From NCBI GenBank assembly GCA_023392395.1, contig JAEVZE010000064.1, positions 1-6,791 on the forward strand: a stretch of 6,791 nucleotides of DNA, read 5' to 3'. Every line of letters starts with the position of its first letter. Within the stretch, counting starts at the first letter, position 1. The notes under the pieces are model-generated. The model was not told the DNA's origin. It saw only the letters and a list, made by a program, of their open reading frames with translations, and searched no databases. Both the position numbers and the translations under genes were made by a program. Shown here one piece after another: positions 1 to 5,262 of the stretch. The stretch is from Bacillota bacterium (GTDB lineage: Bacteria; Bacillota; Clostridia; Christensenellales; Aristaeellaceae).

Positions 1-636
1 GATCTCCTCCATGCGGTGGGAGATGTAGATGACGGTGACGCCGGCCGCCTTGAGGTTTCGGATGGTCTTGAAGAGGCGCTCGGTCTCCTCGCTGTCCAGG
101 GAGGAGGTCGGCTCGTCCATGATGACCAGCCGCGCGTTGCAGGAGACCGCCTTGATGATCTCCATCATCTGCATCTGCGCGATGGTCAGTTCCTCAACCA
201 GCAGCTTCGGATTGAGGTCGATGTCGAACTCCTTCAAAAGCTTCGCCGCGCGCTCGTTGGTTTTCTTCTTGTTGAGCAGGTGCATGCCCGGGGTCACGTC
301 CTCGCGCTTGAGGAAGATGCTCTCCGCGATGGAAAGGTGGGGCTCGGGGTTGAGCTCCTGATGGATCATCGAGATGCCCGCGGCGATGGCTTCCGCCGGG
401 CCGCTGACGCTGTAGGGCTTGCCCTCAAACATGATCTGGCCCTTGTCCGCCTTTTGAAGGCCGATGATGATCTTCATCAGCGTCGACTTACCCGCGCCGT
501 TCTCGCCCAAGAGCGCGTGCACCTCGCCGGGCCTCACCATAAACTGCACGCCATCCAGCGCGTGCGTACCGCCGAAGGACTTTGAAAGGTCCTTGCATTC
601 GAGAATGTATTCGTATTCGCCGGTTTTGTCCTTCAT
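1..636 (-). CDS. Sugar ABC transporter ATPase, MglA/RbsA type (CUT2), C-terminus beyond window
   Basis: Minus-strand frame starting at ATG 636-634 and open for 212 codons to the window edge; only the N-terminal nucleotide-binding domain is present. It would bind and hydrolyse ATP on the cytoplasmic face of a sugar importer. Visible motifs: Walker A GENGAGKST (residues 44-52), Q-loop MIHQEL (90-95), a signature region of the degenerate MglA kind (LTIAQMQMMEI, 150-160), Walker B LVIMDEP (170-176) with catalytic Glu175, D-loop SSLD (178-181) and H-loop His207. Family members are about 500 residues with two such domains, so more than half is missing. GGAAGG lies only 4 nt before the ATG. An in-frame TTG at 648-646, four codons upstream, is better placed behind AGGGGGTGA and may be the true start. 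The gene lies downstream of the kinase on the same strand, separated by hairpin element A. The substrate cannot be told; galactose, ribose and xylose systems share this family. Confidence 0.93.
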   Translation of the reverse strand, partial: MKDKTGEYEYILECKDLSKSFGGTHALDGVQFMVRPGEVHALLGENGAGKSTLMKIIIGLQKADKGQIMFEGKPYSVSGPAEAIAAGISMIHQELNPEPHLSIAESIFLKREDVTPGMHLLNKKKTNERAAKLLKEFDIDLNPKLLVEELTIAQMQMMEIIKAVSCNARLVIMDEPTSSLDSEETERLFKTIRNLKAAGVTVIYISHRMEEI

Positions 637-654
637 GGCGCCTTCCAAGGCGAA

Positions 655-663
655 TCACCCCCT
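655..663 (-). promoter_or_regulatory. Shine-Dalgarno sequence favouring a TTG start for the ABC ATPase
   Basis: On the minus strand AGGGGGTGA differs by one base from the anti-16S complement AGGAGGTGA. The G-run ends 9 nt before an in-frame TTG at 648-646, a normal distance, but 21 nt before the ATG at 636. An in-frame TGA at 657-655 bounds the frame just upstream. The protein may therefore begin four residues earlier than the ATG. Confidence 0.55.
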
Positions 664-706
664 GCAATACTAACAAACTATTGGCAAACCTCGTCAAGGC
701 TCTGAT

Positions 707-873
707 CGTTCCCGGCGACGTGTGCGCCGGGAACGTGTTTCCTTCAATCAGTGCGCATACTGATTGAGGAAACAATTCCACAAGTCAGTGAGCCGCCCGG
801 AAATTTGTGCAGAATTTCATGCTCACGCAGTCTTCTTCCTTTGCGATGAAAGCCGACGGCGGATTTTCATCGC
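707..873 (-). repeat. Four-hairpin structured element, copy A (3' of kinase gene)
   Basis: Four consecutive inverted repeats fill this intergenic region. HP1: arms 707-717/725-735 (CGTTCCCGGCG, 11 bp). HP2: arms 737-752/759-773 (15 bp, one bulged T). HP3: outer arms 788-793/821-826 (GTGAGC/GCTCAC) enclosing 800-805/813-818. HP4: arms 843-851/865-873 with an inner CCG/CGG at 853-855/860-862. The same four-part layout recurs at 3430-3594. Several paired positions differ on both sides while pairing is kept. The element ends 4 nt after the kinase stop codon (TAG, 880-878), so it is probably transcribed on the minus strand as the region between kinase and ABC ATPase, in the order HP4 to HP1. No T-tract follows, so it is not a standard intrinsic terminator. 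It could be an mRNA processing or stability module, an attenuator, a small RNA, or a palindromic mobile repeat. I do not recognise the family. Strand is inferred. Confidence 0.85.
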
Positions 874-877
874 TCTG

Positions 878-2203
878 CTAGTGAATAAAGGCCGTCAACA
901 TCCCGGCGGTAAACGTGTCCCCCAGACCAATCGTATACTTGGGATGTTCCATGTACCTTGTCGGCACCAGGGCGACGAAGTGTCCGCCGGTGTCGGCCTG
1001 CTTGAGCTCCGCCGCCATTTTCAGGCCCGTTTCGCTCAGCGGGAGGGTTTGGAGCGTTTCCAGGCAGTCCGCCCGCGTGCCGTACCGCCCGGTGCGCGCC
1101 CGGGTCCCGGACATCAAGTTGCCCAGAGCCAGGCCCTTCGCGAAGTCGACGCCCGGCAACTCCCTGCCGTAGTACATCGAGTAATCCTTGGTGTGCATCA
1201 CGATGCCCTTGGCCGGGTAGCGCGTGAGCAGGCACGAAAGCGCCTCGAGGATCGAAGCGAGGTTCTCCTTGTCGGTTTCAAGGCCAAAGCGCGCGGCGTG
1301 CTCCACCAGCTCTTCCTCGTTCATGCCAAGGATGTCGATCGATCGGGCCAGCGCTTCGAAGGCCAGATCCTTGACCTCCGGGTTCAGGTAGTACGCGCCC
1401 TCCAGGTAGATCACGGCTTCGGGGTTTTGATCGCGGAAGGCGGCGTAGTGCCGGGTCAACTGGTCAATCCGCTCGGCCATGATCGCGGGGTCAAGAATCC
1501 CGTTGAAACCCGAAACGCACAGAGCGTAGATGTTCCGGGCGTTTTCCTCGCACCAGGTCAGAAAACCTTGCTCAATCGGCAGGATCTTGTGGATGGTGTC
1601 AAAGTCCATGATCAGCCGGTTGGAAACCGGGGCCTTGTAGGTTGCTCCCCGCACGGTCACCTCCGCGTCCTTGGGGTACTGCAGGATGATGTGCTTGACC
1701 GGGAGTTCGTAGGAGGCACTCATCGCGAGCGGGGCGACGCGTCCGTTTGCGTAGAGCCGCATGCCGGGGCGGTCCATCAGCTCGCACACCGCCCGTGAGC
1801 GGTCCGTGATGTAGGCGGTTACCGGGAAGCCGACCGCGCCCAGCGCCGCCGCGCTCTGCGCGCAGGTGCCGCCCAGCGCGTAGGCGGTCTCAAAGTGCTG
1901 CTCAAGGTAGTCGCACACCGCCGGGCTCGTGATGTCGATTTCCCCGCCCGCGCCGCCCGCTAGAAAGTGCAGCACGATCCGGGCGAAGGCCTCCATCGAA
2001 TCGATCTGGTCGCCTGTCGCGTACCGGGGCTCCTCCGTGAGGAAGTCTCGGGCGATCCGAGAAAAAGCGTCCCCGTCCCACTCCAGCACGACGTCCAAAT
2101 CGCTTGTGTACCCCAGCACCAGCCGCTTTCCGGTTTCGGCGCATTTCGCGGCATCCGTTTCCATTTGAAGAGTTACTTTTTCATACAGCGCGTGATCGTC
2201 CAT
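878..2203 (-). CDS. ADP-dependent glucokinase/phosphofructokinase-family sugar kinase
   Basis: A 441-residue cytoplasmic protein, close to the usual 450 or so of the ADP_PFK_GK family (ribokinase fold). Family enzymes transfer phosphate to glucose or fructose 6-phosphate using ADP rather than ATP. Visible features: N-terminal strand LVLGYTSDLDVV (28-39), the sugar-site region with GG at 111-112 (LGGTCAQSAAALGAVG), CVSGFNGIL (229-237), SIDILGMNEEEL (288-299, the family GMNE motif), IVMHTKDYS (334-342), and a C-terminal GLGDTF (426-431) whose Asp429 should be the catalytic base. ATG 2203-2201 is preceded by GGGAG at about 8 nt, and the RpiR gene stops 16 nt upstream, so the two are co-transcribed. 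The stop is followed at once by hairpin element A. Family placement rests on motifs I recognise. Substrate and ADP rather than ATP use are not shown by sequence alone, and an uncharacterised subfamily is possible. Confidence 0.85.
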   Translation of the reverse strand: MDDHALYEKVTLQMETDAAKCAETGKRLVLGYTSDLDVVLEWDGDAFSRIARDFLTEEPRYATGDQIDSMEAFARIVLHFLAGGAGGEIDITSPAVCDYLEQHFETAYALGGTCAQSAAALGAVGFPVTAYITDRSRAVCELMDRPGMRLYANGRVAPLAMSASYELPVKHIILQYPKDAEVTVRGATYKAPVSNRLIMDFDTIHKILPIEQGFLTWCEENARNIYALCVSGFNGILDPAIMAERIDQLTRHYAAFRDQNPEAVIYLEGAYYLNPEVKDLAFEALARSIDILGMNEEELVEHAARFGLETDKENLASILEALSCLLTRYPAKGIVMHTKDYSMYYGRELPGVDFAKGLALGNLMSGTRARTGRYGTRADCLETLQTLPLSETGLKMAAELKQADTGGHFVALVPTRYMEHPKYTIGLGDTFTAGMLTAFIH

Positions 2204-2219
2204 GAAAATCTCCCATCAC

Positions 2220-3059
2220 TCAAACCTTGGTATCGGACAGCACGTATTCCACCATTTCGTCCTCGTTCCCCTGCCGTGCGTTTTCGACGAAGAACAGGAT
2301 CAGGTCAGACAGCGCGTATAAAAACAGGTAGGATGTCGCGCCGAACAGGTATACGCTCGAATCGTTGACGCCGGTAGACAGCGTGATGTCCGCGGCCTGC
2401 TCCGCGGAGGATCGCTTGAAGTCCGTCAGCGCGATCGTATAAAGGCCCTTTTTCTTCGCCAGCTCGAAGGCGTTGATGACGTGCTTGGAGCTGCCCGAGT
2501 GGGAAATACCGATCACGACGTCGTCCTTGGTGCCGTTGTTGATGTTGATGATCATTTGTTCGGACATGGAGGAACTGACCGCGCGGATGCCAATGCGCCC
2601 CAGCCGGAACGATAGGCCCGCGGCCACGGGCACGGAATTGCCGGCCGCCACGAAGTAGACGGTTCCAGCCGAACGGATCTTGTCCACGCAGGCCATCAGC
2701 ACCTGCATGTCGATGCTCGCGCTGATGTTCAAAATGCTGGTCGCCAGCTCTTTGAGCAGGTCGTCCGCGCAGGCGGGTTTCTGGGCGTTACCCCTGTCGC
2801 GCAGCAGCTGATTTCTGCCCAGCTCGTGTGCCAGTTGGAGTTTCATCTGATAAAAGCCCGTATAGCCCAGATGCTTGCAAAGGCGGATGACGGTCGCATC
2901 GCTGACGCCGCTCTGCTCCGCGATGTCGGCGACGTTGAGCGTGACCACCTGCTCCGGATTTTTCAGGATGAACTCCGCAACCCGGCGCTCGGCGGAGAAC
3001 ACTCCGTCGAGATTCACGCGGATGTTTTCCAGAGCAGAGTCTGTGAATTCCAATTTCAT
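2220..3059 (-). CDS. RpiR-family transcriptional regulator (HTH plus SIS domain)
   Basis: A 279-residue DNA-binding regulator when started at ATG 3059-3057 (MKLEFTDS), the normal length for the family. The frame is open further upstream, but an upstream start would fall around the -10 region of the promoter or add residues foreign to the family. GAAGGTG lies close before the chosen ATG. The N-terminal HTH_6 domain covers about residues 1-77, with the helix-turn-helix near 43-65 (VADIAEQSGVSDATVIRL). The C-terminal SIS domain spans about 118-260 and includes VAAGNS (137-142) and the phosphosugar-loop motif ISHSGSS (185-191). SIS domains in this family bind sugar phosphates and control nearby catabolic genes, as activator or repressor. 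It is first in the operon with the kinase, 16 nt apart, so it probably senses the kinase's product or a related phosphosugar. Autoregulation is plausible. Confidence 0.92.
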   Translation of the reverse strand: MKLEFTDSALENIRVNLDGVFSAERRVAEFILKNPEQVVTLNVADIAEQSGVSDATVIRLCKHLGYTGFYQMKLQLAHELGRNQLLRDRGNAQKPACADDLLKELATSILNISASIDMQVLMACVDKIRSAGTVYFVAAGNSVPVAAGLSFRLGRIGIRAVSSSMSEQMIININNGTKDDVVIGISHSGSSKHVINAFELAKKKGLYTIALTDFKRSSAEQAADITLSTGVNDSSVYLFGATSYLFLYALSDLILFFVENARQGNEDEMVEYVLSDTKV

Positions 3060-3111
3060 GCACCTTCGTATCTTGCCGATTGCGGATCGCGCGCATCGAA
3101 ATTCCATGATG

Positions 3112-3140
3112 ATTATACAAGCGCCTGCCGCGTATGTCAA
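3112..3140 (-). promoter_or_regulatory. Consensus sigma-A promoter of the RpiR-kinase operon
   Basis: On the minus strand TTGACA (3140-3135) and TATAAT (3117-3112) are separated by exactly 17 nt (3118-3134). Both hexamers match the consensus at 6 of 6. Transcription should start near 3105, giving a leader of about 45 nt before the RpiR ATG at 3059. Directly upstream is an AT-rich stretch that could act as an UP element. Such a perfect core promoter usually needs repression to be regulated. Confidence 0.88.
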
Positions 3141-3148
3141 CATGTCGG

Positions 3149-3180
3149 CGAAAATATTTTTTATGAATGCTAATATTTCG
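3149..3180. promoter_or_regulatory. AT-rich inverted repeat upstream of the RpiR promoter
   Basis: CGAAAATATT (from 3149) and AATATTTCG (ending 3180) form an imperfect inverted repeat with about 13 nt between the arms, placed just upstream of the -35 box of the RpiR promoter. It could be an operator for the RpiR protein itself or simply an UP element. It is a single example with no second copy seen in the window, so this is a suggestion only. Confidence 0.3.
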
Positions 3181-3364
3181 TAAACTAAGTCCGCAAAAAT
3201 CCAGAATTCCGCGGTTTTTCGGGCGAAAATGTGCAAATTGGAAACAAAACTCCGCGAGCCTATGAAATGAAACTACATTACTCGACAACGAGGCCCCGCA
3301 CTCACCGAACGATAGAATACATGCAACTCCGCCGCCCACACGAACAAAATAAACGATCCCTCGC
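3181..3364. other. Non-coding stretch with no recognised feature
   Basis: Between the RpiR promoter region and the ROK terminator I see no plausible gene, RNA or strong promoter on either strand. Short open frames cross it, but none has a good ribosome site or a recognisable product, and they run into the hairpin element or the promoter region. Confidence 0.5.
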
Positions 3365-3395
3365 AAAAAGAAAATGGACGCGCTCGCGTCCATTT
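3365..3395 (-). terminator. Intrinsic terminator of the ROK gene transcript
   Basis: On the minus strand AAATGGACGCG pairs with CGCGTCCATTT (arms 3395-3385 and 3382-3372) across a 2-nt turn, so the tightest pairs must open to form the loop. It is followed by a T-rich tail (TTTTCTTTTT, 3374-3365, overlapping the arm). GC-rich upper stem plus T-tract fits a Rho-independent terminator. It would end the ROK mRNA 35 nt beyond hairpin element B and insulate the RpiR promoter. On the plus strand the trailing T-run is too short for efficient termination. Confidence 0.82.
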
Positions 3396-3429
3396 CAGCC
3401 AATCAAAAAAGCCCCCGTCTTGCTTCCAT

Positions 3430-3594
3430 CGTTCCCGGCGACACGCGCGCCGGGAACGTGTTTCCTGAACCAGTTCGCAAACTGGTTCAGGAAACAATCC
3501 CTTCAGTCAGTGAGCCGCCCGAAAATCCCGCAGGATTTTAGGCTCACGCAGTTCCTCTCTCGCGATGAAAAGCCGCGAAGCGGATTTTTATCGC
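3430..3594 (-). repeat. Four-hairpin structured element, copy B (3' of ROK gene)
   Basis: This is the second and more perfectly paired copy. HP1: arms 3430-3440/3448-3458 (11 bp, same arm sequence as copy A but a different loop). HP2: arms 3460-3475/3480-3495 (16 bp, no bulge). HP3: outer arms 3510-3516/3541-3547 enclosing 3522-3528/3533-3539. HP4: arms 3562-3571/3585-3594 with inner CCGC/GCGG. Read on the minus strand, the HP2 and HP3 loops are both TGCG, and in HP3 this gives C(UGCG)G, a UNCG-type stable tetraloop, which mildly supports the minus strand as the RNA strand. The element begins 1 nt after the ROK stop codon (TAG, 3598-3596), and an intrinsic terminator follows. ROK mRNA would thus carry a ~200-nt heavily folded 3' end. 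Function unknown. Confidence 0.87.
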
Positions 3595-3595
3595 C

Positions 3596-4738
3596 CTAAG
3601 AAACCCCCTGCCCCTGGGACTGAAAGCCCAGGTAATGGATGACGTAGGGCAGCGCCGCGCCGGCGGCAATGGGGATCCTGGCGGTCGCGCCGATCCGGAT
3701 GAAGCGGCGTTCGGTGGGGAAGGCGGTGCGCCCGGCGATCAGCTCCTGAAGCCGCGCGATGTCGGCAGGCAGCAGAAAGCGGCCCAGGATGCCGCCCAGA
3801 ATCACATCGTAGTCCATCATCATGTGCAGGTTGTCGATGGCGATGGCGAGGTAGTTCAGGTATTCGTCCCAGCGGGCGGTTTCGTCCGCCGCGCCGGCGC
3901 GCAGCGCCTGAAAGAATTTGGAAACCGTCTCACCCGGCTTTAGCAGCGCGCTCAGCGTACAGTAGGTGTCCACGCAGCCCCGCTTGCCGCAGTAGCAGGG
4001 ACGCCCGCCTGGTACGATGGTCATGTGCTCGAACACGCCGCTTTTCAGTTCGTTTCCCCTGAGAAATTTGCCGCCGATGATCAGCGCGCCGCTCATGTTG
4101 TAGCGGATATGCACGAAGATCGCGTTGATGATATCCGGCGAAAACCAGAGTTCCACGGTCGCCGCGGCCTCGCCGTCGTGCGCCATGGCGCAGGGATACT
4201 TCAGATACGGCTTGAACTGGCGGATCGACATGCCGGTGCAGCCCAGAATTTTCCCGTAGGTAACCAGCTCGCCGTCCGACGAGATCAGGCCCTGCAGCAC
4301 GATGTTGACGCCGAGCACGCGGGCGGGTTCAACCGGAAGTCCGTTGATGAAATGATTGATCGCCTCGCATACGGCGCGCACATAGTCCGGCGTGTTGGAG
4401 AAAGGCAGAAGCTGCATTTCCGAATGGATGATCTCGCCGTACAGGTCGATGGCCACGATTTCAAAGCTTTCCTTGAGAAGTTCCACGCCCACCGCGACCC
4501 GCGCGCGGGGCAGGAACACCAGCGCGTCGGCCTTGCGCCCCCCCGTGGATTCAAAGCGGCCCTTCCGGGTGATCACGCCCTGGTCCATCAGGTCCTGGAC
4601 GATCTGGCTGACGGTTGGGCGGCTGAGGTCCAGCTGCGTCGCAATCTCCAGCTTTGACGTCTTTTTTCGTCCGTAAATAAACCCCAGCACATTTTTTATG
4701 TTGGTCTTTTTCAGTTCGGCCGTCGTGGCTTTCTGCAA
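3596..4738 (-). CDS. ROK-family transcriptional regulator (NagC/XylR type)
   Basis: A 380-residue cytoplasmic repressor-type protein. An N-terminal winged helix-turn-helix covers about residues 8-65 (SKLEIATQLDLSRPTVSQIV, 28-47), followed by the typical STGGRKA linker (64-70) and a ROK domain to the end. The ROK zinc site is visible as His238 and Cys248, Cys250 and Cys255 (CYCGKRGC). The kinase phosphate-binding loop (DxGxT) is replaced by VGVELLKES (83-91), so sugar kinase activity is unlikely, although Asp188 in AHDGEAAA aligns with the ROK catalytic Asp and may help bind a sugar. The start is TTG (4738-4736): GGAAGGG ends 5 nt upstream, an in-frame TAA lies at 4753-4751, and the next Met is past the HTH, so no other start fits. 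The gene diverges from the binding-protein gene, which it probably controls in response to a sugar. Copy B of the hairpin element starts 1 nt after its stop. Confidence 0.93.
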   Translation of the reverse strand: MQKATTAELKKTNIKNVLGFIYGRKKTSKLEIATQLDLSRPTVSQIVQDLMDQGVITRKGRFESTGGRKADALVFLPRARVAVGVELLKESFEIVAIDLYGEIIHSEMQLLPFSNTPDYVRAVCEAINHFINGLPVEPARVLGVNIVLQGLISSDGELVTYGKILGCTGMSIRQFKPYLKYPCAMAHDGEAAATVELWFSPDIINAIFVHIRYNMSGALIIGGKFLRGNELKSGVFEHMTIVPGGRPCYCGKRGCVDTYCTLSALLKPGETVSKFFQALRAGAADETARWDEYLNYLAIAIDNLHMMMDYDVILGGILGRFLLPADIARLQELIAGRTAFPTERRFIRIGATARIPIAAGAALPYVIHYLGFQSQGQGVS

Positions 4739-4814
4739 AGGAACCCTTCCTTATCTACGCCGCATCTTTACGTATCCCCGCCCGTACATCCGTGCGCCGC
4801 CGCGCGTTTTTCCC

Positions 4815-4843
4815 AGTATATCACACGGCAACACGGGATGCAA
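4815..4843 (-). promoter_or_regulatory. Promoter of the ROK regulator gene
   Basis: On the minus strand TTGCAT (4843-4838) and TATACT (4820-4815) are 17 nt apart, matching the sigma-A consensus at 4 of 6 and 5 of 6. Transcription should start near 4808, giving a leader of about 70 nt before the TTG start. It lies about 70 bp from the plus-strand -35 candidate of the binding-protein operon, so one bound regulator could affect both. Confidence 0.75.
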
Positions 4844-4892
4844 TTATAAAAAAGGGTAAAGACATTCAGCGATATATACTAAAACAGAAGCG

Positions 4893-4905
4893 CATATTTA
4901 AAATG
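4893..4905. promoter_or_regulatory. Short near-palindrome between divergent promoters
   Basis: CATATTTAAAATG is a 13-nt near-palindrome (5 of 6 arm pairs) lying 9 nt upstream of the plus-strand TTGACA and between the two divergent promoters. Its position would suit a ROK operator, but AT-rich DNA makes such sequences common by chance. Confidence 0.25.
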
Positions 4906-4914
4906 TAATGGATA

Positions 4915-4941
4915 TTGACAAAAGTGGCCCAATGCAATACT
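4915..4941 (+). promoter_or_regulatory. Candidate promoter of the binding-protein operon
   Basis: TTGACA at 4915-4920 is a perfect -35 hexamer. The best -10 is AATACT at 4936-4941 (4 of 6), preceded by TG one base before it (extended -10). The spacing of 15 nt is short. Alternatively TACTCT at 4938-4943 gives 17 nt but a poorer match. Transcription would start near 4949, leaving a leader of over 300 nt before the ATG at 5263. Confidence 0.55.
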
Positions 4942-4943
4942 CT

Positions 4944-5262
4944 TATGACAAAGATATTTCCAAAAGAAACGTATTATTTCAATAATTCCGGTTTATTAGA
5001 GCGGTATGCCCATATATTATCAGTAAAAAATAAACGAAAAGCATATCAAGAAAACAACCCGTTCACCGAACTCGAGGAACAGGCCGTTGCCATATCCGTA
5101 TTTGGATACCGAATCAAATATTACCAAAACGTTAATCGATATGATGGGCGCGAAGAGGGCGCGCAGCCAATCCAGCCCGGAGACAGGGAGGGATTTTCGT
5201 CCGTCCGGCAGGTTTGGCGCCCGGGATCGCGGCCCACATGCAATAGACGAGGAGGATCTTCC
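4944..5262 (+). other. Long untranslated leader of the binding-protein gene
   Basis: About 315 nt lie between the candidate promoter and the ATG. The first ~200 nt are AT-rich, unlike the coding regions, and the last ~120 nt are GC-rich. Inverted repeats seen: ATTATT/AATAAT around 4973-4986 (extendable imperfectly to AAAC/GTTT), TATCC/GGATA at 5093-5097/5104-5108, and CCGGA/TCCGG flanking the stretch from about 5178 to 5212. I recognise no riboswitch class or T-box, and no terminator with a T-tract. The frame in register with the binding protein is open throughout, but it lacks a ribosome site at its upstream end and would bury the signal peptide, so I regard it as untranslated. Confidence 0.5.

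Noticed and set aside
667..697. Promoter-like TTGACG and TAGTAT before the ABC ATPase (minus strand)
   Set aside because: The 19-nt spacing is poor, and the predicted transcription start would fall inside the ribosome-binding site.
707..873. CRISPR array or insertion sequence
   Set aside because: There are no regularly spaced identical repeats with unique spacers, no transposase frame, and no target-site duplication that I can see at the ends of either copy.
764..1798. 344-codon open frame on the plus strand opposite the kinase gene
   Set aside because: It is the mirror of a GC-rich gene with clear family motifs, has no ribosome site, and its protein has low-complexity His/Arg/Val-rich content. 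It also begins inside hairpin element A.
3060..3236. 59-residue N-terminal extension of the RpiR regulator
   Set aside because: It overlaps the consensus promoter, while the ATG at 3059 gives the standard family length and the usual start of the HTH domain.
3404..3416. GGGGGC followed by six T on the minus strand as a terminator
   Set aside because: No complementary C-rich arm lies directly upstream, so no stem can form; the hairpin at 3372-3395 is the better terminator.
3231..3599. 122-codon plus-strand open frame across the ROK terminator and element B
   Set aside because: The sequence is explained by terminator and hairpin arms; no ribosome site or recognisable product.
4915..5262. N-terminal extension of the binding protein (frame open from 4915)
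   Set aside because: It would start within the -35 box, has no ribosome site and would hide a good signal peptide that follows an optimal AGGAGG at 5250-5255.
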